Shown here: positions 41,504-53,166 of the stretch, piece after piece
How the letters are laid out: the number at the start of each line of letters is the position of its first letter
Position numbering within the stretch: the first letter of the stretch is position 1
Origin: Vandiemenella viatica
Lineage: Eukaryota > Arthropoda > Insecta > Orthoptera > Morabidae
Reading direction: 5' to 3'
Length of the DNA: 64,000 nucleotides
Assembly (NCBI GenBank): GCA_031002005.1
Contig: CM061914.1
Span: forward strand, 14,990,148 to 15,054,147
Notes under the pieces: model-generated
Database searches by the model: none
What the model was told of the DNA's origin: nothing
The model's input: the letters and a program-made list of their open reading frames with translations, nothing else
Translations under genes and position numbers: made by a program

Positions 41504-43974
41504 CTGAAACCACACACAGCAAAAAAATCTTAATGAGTAGCTCCTTTATTCACATCACATGAAAAAATAATGTTACCACTTTATTTTCTAGTTGCATATG
41601 AGTACCTGAAAGGCAGTAATGCTTTTTGCCTAATGCTTTTATGGGTGTTCTACAATCTTTTTTAACTCTTCCGGAGACAAACTACTGAATTAACTGTGGT
41701 CGAACTCTGTGGTGAGTGTGGCGCAGGGTTTGAGTCCCGCAGATGACACGAGAGTTCGTAGGGTGGCCGAGTGGGTGTTGATTGATTCTCTATCGGTCGT
41801 GGTTGACTAACCTGTCCGATAGTAACTTCTTCTTGATGTTTCTTTTTGTCAGGATGACAGTGTTCTGTCGTTGACACCAGGTAACTGTTTGATGACGCAG
41901 TATTACCAAACTGCGTAGACGACTAGCTGCTGATGGCAACTAAAGTCTGTCAAAGATTCTATACTTTGACAAAAAGCTGCGTTGAGTTCTTCGTGGTTTA
42001 TATGTTATTGGCCTGATACGGATTTAGAAGGTTTGCGTGATGAAGCAGAAGCCACAAGCAATGTTCCGATTTATTGCAGTATATTTTATACTGACGAACA
42101 CACAATGTAGCTGTGCCTCCTCGCAACACTGTTAGCTGTACCCCGTTGCTGTTGCCGAAGTGGGGTACAATCTGGTACTGTTGGTAGTAAATCAGGAACC
42201 ACGTCTGTCCGAGACTCCAGCACATACCGTCTCGTATAACTCCCGCATGCTGTGCCGCTTAGAAACAAACTAAATTCACTCCACAATTACAAAATATTAC
42301 AACTGGCCCCTTTACAGAACTAAGCTCAGAGTTTGTTGTTGGCAGTCCCAAGCCCAGAACAGTCTTCCAACCCACTTCCATTGCTCACAGAGATGTACTA
42401 GTCCCGGCCTCTGGATGGCTTACTCAGATAAGGAACATGGCAAATAAAAGGAAGAAAGGGTTAAACATGTAAAATATGTTTAAAATAGCATGTTGGAATA
42501 CATACACCTCGTGCGGAAACTGCAAGAAAAAGTAATAAGATTTGTGGTCATCAGAAACGAAACAGAGGCAAAGCAATGACTGGTGTGGAAGACCATATCC
42601 ACATACATACCACACTCTGGAGTATGATTACTTATTCAGAATCGATAGATCGTGTGGATTATTTAAATGATACAATATTATATGTGAAACTAGAAACTGC
42701 TAAACCGTGTTGCATGCTATAAGCGTGTGTTCCAGAAATCACCAAAACAAAAATAGTCTAAGAATTAGCACCATCTTTAATGGTTTGGCAATGAAATAAA
42801 AATATACTTTCCGAAATAGTATGGCACAGCAATTGGTAATAGATTATGTATTAACTCTCACAGCCTTATGCTTAAGTGAAATACTTAAGTCAGACCACTC
42901 AAATAAACAATGTGGTATTTCTTGAAATTTGTTTATGTCAGACATTAATAGATATGGCTGCCAGGGGATAAGTCTGGTTCTCAATTTGTTTCTCTTTAGA
43001 TTGCCCCCGTACCAATGATAAAATGTAGTCTTTTATATTTTGTCTAACAAAACTTTAACATCGTTCGCTTTTTATTCCTAATCTGAAATACATTCGAGAT
43101 GTAAGGTCCAATTTTAACGTTACTAATTTAATAGTAGCAATTCATACACTCTGGTATTATTAATGGCTCTCTGCATGATACTCTGTGTCACTATGACAAC
43201 CAACTCTTCTCTCAGAGTAACTGTCATTCTATTTTATTATTTTCTTTCGAAGCTGTTATAAGAGGAAGCGATTGTAGTGTTGTGCAAATCTAAGATGCAA
43301 TTAGAGACAAAAAAAGAAGAGGCCCACCAAACGATTAACAAAATATAATATTACAGAATTTGAAAATGGAAATCGCAAGGTATTTACGTGAAAAAAAAGA
43401 CGAAACAGAAACCTCCAAAAGGTCCCCTAGGAACTAGGAGAATCATAGATGAGCAATGCTTCAATTTGCATAGTAAAACAGTTTAAGCGAGCAAAGAGGC
43501 AGAGGGACAACAAATAATAGGACGAACAAAATATAATAAAAACACCACTGTTCATACTTTAAATAGACTATTTGACACTTTTGAAAATTTATTAAAAAAA
43601 TGTAGTTATACATATCGTATAATGATTAAGTAAGTTTATTTTAAAGTTTGAAAATAAATGTAGATTATTTTTAATAAAATAGTGAAATAAAAACATTTAT
43701 TTTTTACCTTTGGTCTCGTGATAGAAAATGCTTTTTGATTGTTGGCCACTTCAGTGACGTCACGAGCTTACTATTTCGTGTGATTACTTAGTTTTTTGTT
43801 TAGAATACAAATTGAAGAACAGTTTTATAGAAGCCGACACCAGAAATTTACAGAAAGTATGTGCTGCAAATTTTTGCCAGACCAAAGCTGACTTCTTCTG
43901 CCGCAAAATCATGTTTGAAGGGGCCCCACTGCTTAACACGTGCGAGAACAACAATCATTATACATTCTTGCATA
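41504..43974. other. Intron of PLA2 gene, no gene seen
   Basis: Between exons 41,503 and 47,258. A tRNA-like patch at 41,720-41,830 and short frames at 41,662-42,286 were inspected and not accepted as genes. The rest is AT-rich without motifs. Confidence 0.45.
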
Positions 43975-44087
43975 AAATCTTCTCGAGCTTTGCACCGGCG
44001 AACTTCGTTGGAAGATGGAACCAGAGGTAGGCTTCGAAACGTCGCCTACACTGACGCGCTATCCCGGTGGAAAGCTCGAGAAGATTT
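43975..44087. other. Long stem-loop, 24-bp stem, 65-base loop
   Basis: AAATCTTCTCGAGCTTT at 43,975 plus GCACCGG pairs with CCGGTGGAAAGCTCGAGAAGATTT at 44,064-44,087, with one mismatch in 24. The loop contains GGCTTCGAAACGTCGCC. It may be a foldback or MITE remnant or a small hairpin RNA source. No flanking duplication was found. Confidence 0.7.
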
Positions 44088-45159
44088 AACGCAACTGACT
44101 CACCGCGAAAGTTTACATTCGTTCATTATACATTTTTATTTTTCGAACCGGATGACATTCAAATATTGCCAACAAAAATTTTTTCACAATATTTAATTTT
44201 TGTTGAAGCACTATTTGATACTGCCAGCTATTTACAATATCGTTCTATGCTGGTATTGATATAAAGCATTAATTTTGTTTCGTTGTAATTTTCACCATTT
44301 AATAGGGAATATGCATGAAATTCAAATATAGGATACATCTAGTAGTTTTATTTGTAGGTTTATTCCCGTAGAATTGCCGCTAACGAATTATTCATATTTA
44401 TTTGCTTTTCATTGATTGATTTTAACTAATCGGAATTAAGGGAATTGTAACTTGAAGCTTTTAGAGCAATCGCTCATCTAATATGAATCAAGGCACAGAC
44501 CCCAGTAACTGACAATGAAATATAGGTGATCACCTACTTCCACAGTTAAATTGTTATTGTTGCGAATCTTTTCCATATAGACTTTTCTTGAAATTCATGG
44601 TAGTTACATATTTGATGTAGAATAATTAAATTGTAAATCAACAGCGTCACGTTCAATCAAACAATATTTTCAATAACTTTATTGTATTCCATGTGTTTTT
44701 CTCCTGCGTGTACGGATGGTTAGTGTTCTGAACCCATCGTTCCCAAACGAAGTTCTCGGTAATCAGATACATTTTTGACAGCGGACAATCAAGTTATAAA
44801 TTAGACCCCTTGAAATTTGGTGTCGTATTTTTTGTTATAACTAAACGTATTTTCGTCTGTATATGTTTTCACCTCAAACTTTCCGCGAGTTTCTTGTTCT
44901 GATATGCACTTTTGCTGAATTTCCTGGTAATTAATAATGTAAAGCAAATATTTCTTGTAATTAATTGCATTATTTATTTTCTATTTGTTTTCGCTTCAAG
45001 TTTTGTCTCTTTTACTTAGAACGCTGAACCATCTGTTCTCATATGGTTTTTCACAGCACTTTCAAGCAATTAGTAATATCTTTGTATCATGACAACCATG
45101 TTGTTTCTCCGAGACATTTCAGCGCTTCCGATGAGACATTCAATTTACCTGTCGTCAAA
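44088..45159. other. Intronic AT-rich sequence
   Basis: No gene or clear element. Weakly similar words (for example TTTTCNCTTCAANTTTTNTC near 44,870 and 44,990) suggest faint repeats. Confidence 0.4.
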
Positions 45160-45272
45160 CCTGAAAACCATAGAGGAAGAAAACGAGTGGAGACCACGCA
45201 CTTGAGTCATGGAGGAAAAAAATATATGGAGGAGAAGTGACGTTAAATCTGTGAAGCAGGCTCTAAACTCTC

Positions 45273-45282
45273 GCGCATGCGC
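45273..45282 (+). promoter_or_regulatory. NRF-1-like palindrome GCGCATGCGC
   Basis: The site lies 112 bases upstream of a THAP-like start codon. It is followed by GCGGCCATATTG, a YY1-like word. The combination is typical of a housekeeping-style promoter. The same palindrome occurs at 47,229-47,238. Confidence 0.45.
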
Positions 45283-45384
45283 AGTGGCGGCAGCGGCCAT
45301 ATTGCGATCCCAAACAATTGCGATGTTCACATGCTGTTAGATGCTGTGATTATTTCATTTTGTAATGTGTATAAGTGTTTTATA

Positions 45385-45455
45385 ATGCCACCTTGTGTTG
45401 CATACGGTTACACAAACAGGCAAGAGAGGAAAGAACCTGGAATATCATTTCATAA
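45385..45455 (+). pseudogene. THAP-domain first exon (P-element/THAP family)
   Basis: ATG at 45,385 gives MPPCVAYGYTNRQER and GISFHK. The donor CATAA/GTAAGT follows at once. This is the first exon pattern of THAP-domain proteins, which bind DNA through a C2CH zinc module. The second cysteine of the usual CxxxC (GCTN) is Tyr here. It may come from a P-element-like transposon; following exons were not identified. It lies within the PLA2 intron on the opposite strand, next to a set of inverted repeats. Confidence 0.55.
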
Positions 45456-45718
45456 GTAAGTTGAATTCTAATTATCGTTGTTGAAGTGGGCGGTAGAAAT
45501 TGCAAGCTTTGTTGCCTGTCTATAAATATTTAGTCATAGCTCTCTATGGGATGACTTTGTTCTCGAATTTTTGCTGGTGTAGTGTAGAAAATCAGCATAT
45601 CTTGCTATTTTGCACATAATAGACTAGCATTACTTTTTAACCAGTGTTGAAAATGAGATTTAAAGGGGTGTGTTTTACATCGCGATTCAGTTAATTTAGT
45701 ATTGCGCTTTCTTAATTT

Positions 45719-46740
45719 TTAGTTCAGGCCGCATATCAACCAAATCGCAGTATATCCCGAAAACTAAGCAAGATATCGAAAAATTTTATTCTTTATTTTC
45801 GATTTGTCTCGCCGTGTTACATAAGAATCGGTCATTAAATTTGAGGTTTGCAAAATTTTTCTTTTGCGTTTCAACTCAAGACATCTCACTTTTGATACAG
45901 TATATGTCGAGAACTAGGTGAGATATCGAAATTTTTTATTCTTTATTTTTTATTTGTCTCGTCTTTTTAAATAAGAATCCGTCGTCAAATTTGACTTTGA
46001 CCAATTTTTTCTTCTGAATTTCAACCAAAAACATTTCACGTTTGAGACAGAATATCTCGAAAACTAAACGGAATATCAAAAAATTTTATTCTTCATTTTT
46101 TATTTGTCTCATCGAGTTACATAATAATCCATCACCTGATTGCGGCGTTACGTTTATCCTAGAGTCCCCTTGAGGTTTTTGTACATATACCCCGAGTCTG
46201 TATGGGATCGGCCTAGCCTCCTTCAATGCGTGGTGAAGGTCTCTTGTGTCGTCTCCATATATTTCCTTCCTCCATGACTGGAATGAAGTCTGGCAGAGAG
46301 AAGTGTAGTGGGGAGGTCGCCATATTGGATTTCCTTACAAATGGGCATGTTACGATAACCATGGCACCGCATTTTGATGATTGATTATTATATTACTCGA
46401 CGAGACAAATCAAAAATTAAGAATAAAATTTTTTGATGTCCTTCTTAGTTTTCGAGATATTCTGCTCATAGGTGAGGTGTTATGGGTTGAAATTCAAAAG
46501 AAAAATTTCCCCCAAGTCAAATTTGACTATAGATTCTTATATAACACGACAAGACAAATCGAAAGTAAAGAATAATAATTTTCAATATCTCTTTTAGTTC
46601 TCGAGGTTGAGATGCGGCCTGGACTAAACTATAATTTTGCCAAACTCAATACAAACTACACGCTGGATATGCAAAGTGGGTGTCTCAATTTTTTTTTACC
46701 ACCCCTTAGGTTGAAACGCGGCCTGAACCAGAATTAAAAT
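45719..46740. repeat. Inverted-repeat region with about 140-bp internal units
   Basis: Left-arm units (CGAAAACTAAxxxGATATCxAAAAATTTTATTCTT and ATTTGTCTCGxCGTGTTACATAAGAATC) repeat near 45,780, 45,930 and 46,090. The same units occur in reverse complement near 46,390-46,620 and 46,780-46,860. Outer words TTAGTTCAGGCCGCATATCAACC (45,719) and GGTTGAAACGCGGCCTGAACC (46,722) are inverted. The centre, 46,140-46,380, includes a TCCTTCCTCCATGACT word that is the inverse of one at 45,205. This is a foldback-like or duplicated structure. Confidence 0.65.
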
Positions 46741-47257
46741 GTCACCAAAGCCACAAGGAACTATAACAAATTTTTGATAGTCGATATCTCGAGAACTAAG
46801 GGAGATATAAAAAAAGTACTCCTGATTTTTTATTAGTATCATCGATTTACATGAGAATCGATCATCAAATTTCATCGCCATGGTTTTGATAATGCTGCCC
46901 ACCTGAACACACAAAACCCATTGCGAACTACAAACTTCCAACACTCTTTTACAGTAAGGCATATGTGCGAAGTAGAACAACGTCATCGTATTGAGAGCAA
47001 TGAATAAATCTATAGTGATAGGCCCTACTCTCGTATAGACCTGTTAAACACTTCAAGAACAATATTTGAAATATATAAGAACGCAATCTTTCTCGGCTTT
47101 GGCAATATAAATATTATTTATAATAATTACAATGTTATTAACTTATGATACGATATTAGAAAATGAAATATTCACAGCAGCAAACACTACAGACAGCACG
47201 ATATTTTGGGAAATCTGTGATGGCGGCCGCGCATGCGCAGTGAAGTGAGTACTGCAC

Positions 47258-47385
47258 CTGTCTGTGTAGTAGTCGCAGCGCTCGCCAGTGAGCGCCACCA
47301 TGCGGGTCATGCTGGGGTCCGTGACGAGCAGCGCAGCGGCCAGTCCTCCGGCCGCCAGCAGCAGCAGCGGCGGCAGAGACTCCCG
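47258..47385 (-). CDS. Secreted group III phospholipase A2, signal-peptide exon
   Basis: The 128-base GC-rich exon reads RESLPPLLLLAAGGLAAALL, a hydrophobic signal or anchor segment, then VTDPSMTRMVALTGERC and DYYTDR. Acceptor GTGTCTTGCAG and donor ACAG/GTGCAG; it exits in phase 2, matching exon 41,370-41,503 exactly. No in-frame ATG precedes the hydrophobic part, so the start codon should be in an upstream exon to the right, which I could not identify. An NRF-1-like palindrome sits 20 bases past the donor. Confidence 0.75.
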
Positions 47386-47860
47386 CTGCAAGACACAAAC
47401 ACACGCATTATATGCACTTCCACATTAAGCCCATTTTCACCGGTTATTGCATATTTTCGCTTTATTTACAATATTTTTTGGTAGTGTACCAACTTAATAA
47501 ATAAAATCTTACATTGTAGCCAGCAAAACCTACTAGAAGCACGACTCTTTGTCTACAACTTGCTGAAGAACTATGACCCACGTTTGGGAAAGTAAATAAA
47601 CTGATTTCATCAATAAAGAAAGTTTCTTATGGCACATTCTCCTAAAAAAAATATTGCCAAATGTGCCTTTATCTCCATAACGAGCTCGATGGGCGACGTG
47701 TGTTGAACCTGTACACTTTTGGAATATTTCGAGGCCATTAAAGGTGCAGTAAACGACTTAGATAATGGGAACACTATGACAGTTTGTCATTACAAGGAAG
47801 CATTTAACAATTCCAGTATTAAATTCATGGCTGTGATTAGTATTCATAGAAACGCGAGTT
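47386..47860. other. No gene recognised
   Basis: AT-rich sequence between the PLA2 exon and the start of the LINE at about 47,870. The frame at 47,719-47,925 has no family features. Confidence 0.4.
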
Positions 47861-47869
47861 ATAGTTTAA

Positions 47870-50800
47870 AAAGTGACCTGAGGAAGGTGGTGAAGGAGGC
47901 GCAGCATACCAGTTGCAGTTCCTGAGTCGCCATGACCAGCCACAATTGAAATATGCTGTGAGGCGAGTAAATGTGAAAAATGGAAGTGTTACTTCGGATG
48001 GCATTAGATCCATCTTCGGTGTTGTGAACACCATCCGTACCTGGGGTTTCACTAAGCAAGGGACAAGGCGGTACTGAGTTGTTAGCAAAAGCAGTAAGGG
48101 AGCCCATTTCCAGTGATGATGCGATCAGTACTGTGCCTTTTTTTTTTTTTTTTTTTTTTTTTAGGATAGGGGTTGCTGGTGAAGGGATGGAAATAAATGA
48201 TCAAAGTGATATTGATCGTAAATCCATGATGAGAAAAATCACAAATGTTAAAGACGCAGATGAAGTTGCTGAAACAATAACTGACTGGGGTAAAACTGTG
48301 AAGGTGGAGGTTAATGCTGAAAATATAAAGCCAGTAATAAGGGTGTTAATGGTAAACTGTGGAAGTATAATGAGCAAAGTAATCGAATTTACAAACTTAA
48401 TAGAGATACACAAACCACAAGTAATAATTGGGGTACAGAGTTGGTTAAAAGAAGAAGTACTAGACAGCAAGGATTTTCACGATGATTACAGAGTGTACCA
48501 CAGAGATAGAGGACCAATTGGTGGAGCAGTTTACATACTTGTTCACAAAAACTACCACAGTTCTCTGGTGTTCATAGATCATGACAATGAGTTACTTCGG
48601 GTAGATTTCTGGGGTTATAAAAGAGGGTGTTGGCTGCTTACCACAGTGGAAGAATGACAGATGAATATGAGGTTCTTGGGGAGAAATTAAATTCATACTC
48701 AGATTTCAGAGGTGAGAATAGAATGGTCATTATTGGCGGGGATTTAAATTTACCAGGTGTAACCTGGGAAGGAAATAAGATTAATAACACAAGGGAACAA
48801 AGATTTCCAAAATCTTAATAAGGGAAGGAGGATTTACACAAGTGGTAGAGCAGAATACTTGGGGTCATAATATTTTGGATATATTCCTAACAAAGCCGGA
48901 TGATAACCTTGTAGGGTGTCAAGTAACCGAAGGAATAAGTGATCATGAAGTAGTTCTGATGCATATTAGAGGATTCAGTAAACCAGCAGCCAAAATTGAA
49001 GGGAGAAATAGGTACAATTTTAAAAAGGCATAATTTTCGAATTTGAAGAGATATTCCAGAGAATGTTTCACCAAATGGAAGGAAGGCACAAGTGTAATAG
49101 CGTAAAGGAGGGAAGAGTTCAAGCAGATAATAAGAAAGGTGGAAGAAATATTGATTCCAAAACAGAAAATAAAGAGAAGTAGAGAACCTGTGTACTATAA
49201 TAGGGAAGTGAGGAGGTTAAAGAGGTTGGTAAGAAGAGAACATAGCAGAGTTAAGAGACAGCAGGGTAGTAGGGAATATTTAAAACAACTAAACAAGGAC
49301 TTAATAATAGTTAAGAAGGTGGCTAAAGATGAAGAGTATTGCCAGTGCAGAGGGACCATTGACTGATGCATCCAGAAAGTTCTATGGCTATGTTAGAAAA
49401 CTGAGGGGAAGGGAGGGTGTAGAGACACTTATAGATAAGGATGGAGAAAAAGTTACTGAGGATTTGAAAAAGGCAGAGATTTTAAGTAACTGGTTTAGTG
49501 AGAGCATCATAAACGGGAGGATCTAACTTGGAAAATGAGCTTAACAACACAATTAGCAATGAACAGACCAAAAAATATTAAAATTCATTGTGAGGATATT
49601 ATGAAGTAAATAAGTAAACTGAATAAACATAAAGTGGCTGGTGTAGATAATATTACTACAGATATATTAAAGACAGCCGGATGTGACTTTGTACCTTATC
49701 TTGAAATAATATTTAAATTGAGTCTTGATACTTGCTGCTTACCACAGGACTGGAAAAGTGTAATAGTAGTACGGGTACATAAAGGAGGGTTGAGAAGTAG
49801 AGTTGAGAATTACAGGCCAATCAGTTTGACATCAGTGGTAGGTAAATTAATGGAAAGATTGATATGCAACCACATCAGAAATATATGTGAGGAGCGTAAG
49901 TGGTTTTCAAGTAGGCAACATTGCTTTAGGCAAGGATATTCATGCAAATCTCAGTTGCTGGGATATATGCAAGATATTTTAGATTAAATGGACAAGGGAG
50001 GCCAAATAGATAGTGTAGCCCTAGAGCTGTCAAAGGCTTTTCAAGAGTGAGCCATAAATTGCTAGAAAATAGGGTAAAAACTATTGGAGTGGATGAGAAA
50101 GTGATTTGCTGGGTAGAAGAATTTTTAAAAGGTAGAAAACAGAAAGTTAGGATAGGAAATGCAGTATCAAAAGAAGTAGATATAAAAATGGGAGTGCCAA
50201 AGGGTAGTATACTGGAACCATTGTTATTCATTATTCTAATGAATAACTGTGTTAATTGTTTACTATCAGAAATTAGATTGTTTGCAGATGATAAAATGGT
50301 ATATAAAGGGTCCGAAACGGCAAAGGACTATAAACAGTTGCAGGGTGATCTGGACAGGATATATAGTTGGGTTGGTAAACATGGGATGAAGATAAATGCA
50401 AAGAAGAATCTGCTTATTAGATAGGTACACAAATAAAAAACTAAAAGTTGATTATGATTATAAGGTTGGGGAAGAAGTGCTTTTTGATGACTTGAAAAGT
50501 AAATATCTTAACATAACATTTGATAACAAGCTTAAGTGGGCAGGACATATTGGTCAGGTAGTAGGAACAGGTTTCAAAATTCTGCACTTGTTGTAGAGAG
50601 TGATGAGGGGATATATGAGAGAAGTAAAGGAATTTAGTTACAAGACTTGAATTGCTTGAATATTGTAGTGTAGTATGTGACCCACATTTTGAGTATCAAA
50701 TACAGGAGTTGGGGAGGGTGGAAAAAAAGTTACTAGATTTGTTTTTGTAAATTACTACAGAATGCAATTAGTTACAGATATGATAAAGGAGCTGGAAGGG

Positions 50801-51090
50801 GATTTGTTACAAGACAGGAAGAGGGTGAAGAGAGTCATGGGAGCGTAAAAATTCTATATTGATGGTGAGGAATGGAAAAATATTGGAGTAAGAATTAAAA
50901 GTAATGCATGGAAGGGAAAAGGTGACCATAACCACAAGCTGGCACTGGATTTTAGGCACAAAGGTGTAGGAAGATTATCTTTATTGGGTAAGGGTGTCAC
51001 AGATGGGAGTAAGTTGCGGGAAGGGGTAAGATGGGTGTTTAGGGAAATTGGCACCGGAGCGTGTTCTCCATTGCAATTTAGTTAAATATT
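47870..51090 (+). mobile_element. LINE family D, copy 1 (endonuclease and RT), degraded
   Basis: The plus-strand order is a T26 tract (48,137-48,162), then endonuclease (RVLMVNCGSIMSKVIEF, IIIGVQSWLKEEVL, VIIGGDLNLPGVTWEG, GISDHEVVLMHIRG), linker (YYNREVRRLKRLVRREH, FYGYVRKLRGREG) and RT. RT motifs are CCLPQDWKSVIVVRVHKGG, NYRPISLTSVVGKLMERLI and catalytic LFADDKMVY (one step off the usual ADD plus hydrophobic pattern). The C-terminal part runs to about 51,060. Numerous frameshifts and stops. Copy 2 is at 56,690-58,560. The 5' boundary is uncertain. Confidence 0.78.
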
Positions 51091-51289
51091 ATATATTATA
51101 ATTGTTCCTATATAATTATAATTGTTATTAGCATTCGCTTTCCCATATACCTGCGAGTATTAAAAAGCTTGAAATTCAAGGTCTGGCGTTGACTGCATCA
51201 ATTCACTTAATGAATAAAATCTGCATTGTCAAAGCTATTCCTGTGAAAACTTAAAGTTTGAAAAAATTTTGAAAAAAAAAACCCAGGTT

Positions 51290-51489
51290 ATGAACCTTTG
51301 AGTCAAACTGAAAGTTTTAGTAATGGGACGGGTGAACATTTTTCAGAAACAATGAATGTTAACACAGCACCCAACTTCAAATATTTTCCCGTTACATCTG
51401 TGAATGTGGAACGGTCCATAACCACTTGTAAAAATATTTTGAGAGATGGAAGAAACAATCTTACTATTGAATATTTGGAACAGTACTGA
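51290..51489 (+). pseudogene. hAT transposase C-terminal dimerisation remnant
   Basis: The short frame reads NFKYFPVTSVNVERSITTCK and NILRDGRNNLTIEYLE, ending at TGA. The pattern (P-x-TS-x-x-VERS-x-S-x-x-KNIL) is the hAT C-terminal dimerisation motif. No upstream transposase was found, so this is an isolated fragment. Confidence 0.6.
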
Positions 51490-51589
51490 ATCGTTTACGT
51501 TCACAAAAAAAAAGTTGAATAACTGTTAATTATCGAATTTATATATGTTACTCAAGCCCAGAACCTCATATTGTAAGAGTTGAGGAAGG

Positions 51590-52830
51590 AGGAGGGGGAG
51601 GAGTAACAACCTCATGTAAAACCCTGGGTCCATCTGGTTCCGGATGGTAGCACCCTGTAAGGGCCCCTGCCTAAGGTTACAGGTGAAACAAGGCCAACAG
51701 TCTCAGAGGAGGAAGAGGAATCCCAGGTTCCCAACAGTGGAGAGAACGGAAGAGCCTAGTGGAGCAAACCACAAACAAGAACCGGGCTAAGCTTCCAAGT
51801 CCGTTACTGGGAGTAAAAGGGCACTCTATTGTCCTTAAGGTGAGAATTTTCTCTTTTAGGCGGATGAGCCAACTTGTTTGGTCAACGGCATTAAGATGCA
51901 GAAGGCTAGGGGAAACCACTGCATTAGAACAACTTATACAATTTCCCAAGTAATGGCAGTATGGTGGATAAAGGATCTTTAGTAAAATATTCTGGAATAG
52001 TTCCCCATTTAGATCTCTGCGAGGGGACTGCTGAAGATAATAAACACTGGAAGTGGGATGAAGGAGAAATAAGAATACCAACATGGAATATTCAGTCAAT
52101 GTTAAAATGTGTAAAGCTAGAAAATATAAAGAAAGATATGAAGAGAGTGAGAATTGAGATATCAGGAATCTCAGAATTAAGATGGCCTGAACCTGGGGAC
52201 TTCTGGAGTGTATAGAATAATTCACTAGGGTACAGCCCAGGGGCGTAGCTACTATGGGGCTAGGCGGTGCAGTGCACCGGGGCCCTCACGCTCAGGGGGC
52301 CCCCAAGCATACCTCAAGGGGCCCCTACCAGCACACAAAACAAAACAAAGGTCGCCCGTCTGGCCTGAGGGCCCAAACTAATTTTTTTGCACCGGGGCAC
52401 TTGTTGACCTAGCTACGCCTCTGGTACAGCCCCAGAGAATCCAGGACAAGCGGGGGTAGCAATGATTATAAACAGAGAAATGGGTCAAAGAGTAAAAGGA
52501 TATGTCCAATTCAGTGAGAGGTTAATAATGGTAAGGCTGGAAACAAAACCAAAAGACACTACAGTGGTCCAAGTTTACATGCCAACAACAGAGCATGATG
52601 ATCAAGAAATAGATAATATGTAAGAAGACATAGAAAAAACTATTAGCGGAATAAAAGGTGATGAAAACATTATTATACTTGGTGATATGAACGCTGTAGT
52701 GGGAGAAGGTAAGGAAGACAACATAGTTGAAAAATATGGTTTGGGAAATAGGAACGAAAGAGGTGTCAAACTGGTCGAATTATGTTGAAAGAAACAACTT
52801 GTGATTACAAATACACGAATCTCTAAATGC
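51590..52830 (+). mobile_element. RTE-like LINE fragment (endonuclease only), split by a MITE
   Basis: The plus strand reads IRIPTWNIQSMLKCVKLENI and ISGISELRWPEPGDFWS. After the MITE at 52,238-52,423 come GVAMIINREMGQRVKGY, VRLETKPKDTTVVQVYMPTT and, in further frames, [19 protein letters not shown] and [16 protein letters not shown]. This matches the APE-type endonuclease of RTE/CFDP2-like elements. It stops at about 52,830 without any RT, so it is truncated at its 3' side, perhaps by deletion. Confidence 0.7.
52238..52423. mobile_element. hAT-type MITE with 8-bp target duplication GTACAGCC
   Basis: The termini are CAGGGGCGTAGCTA and the inverted TAGCTACGCCTCTG. GTACAGCC is duplicated at 52,230-52,237 and 52,424-52,431. 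The 186-bp interior is GC-rich with repeated GGGGCCC words. It interrupts the RTE-like endonuclease, so it is younger than that LINE. Confidence 0.88.
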
Positions 52831-53158
52831 AGAAATGTAACATGTCCAATTTGTCAAATTTTAGGGAAATGGCAAAAAATTATATTACATATTTACGGTA
52901 GGCCTACTCAATATCACATTTTATGGTGATTGGCGATGAGAAGCATATTATTTGAATGTTTTTACATTGATTTTCAAACATCAATCTTAATTCACATACA
53001 CAGAATAATCGATAGAAGTTTTGGTACATGTTCCCTATCTGCACTTAACAATATAAATAATTACATTTAATTTTAATTGCTTGGGAAGCACTAAAAACAA
53101 AGATTAAGGTTTCAATGTTATTTATTGAGGGCGTATGCTCTTTTATCACACTCGTACA
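52831..53158. other. No gene recognised
   Basis: AT-rich flank between the RTE-like fragment and the hAT element. Confidence 0.4.
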
Positions 53159-53166
53159 ACATCATG

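Noticed and set aside
41720..41830. tRNA-like boxes (GGTTTGAGTCCC and TGGCCGAGTGGG)
   Set aside because: The B-box-like word precedes the A-box-like word on the plus strand, the wrong order for a tRNA or SINE promoter. A weak second B-box downstream was not convincing.
42000..42290. Minus-strand frames near 42,000-42,290 as a gypsy-like remnant
   Set aside because: No protease, RT or integrase motif could be read; too weak to annotate.
48137..48162. T26 run as a retrotransposon tail or a polymerase III terminator
   Set aside because: It lies upstream of the endonuclease of a plus-strand LINE, so it is not its 3' tail. No polymerase III gene was seen before it.
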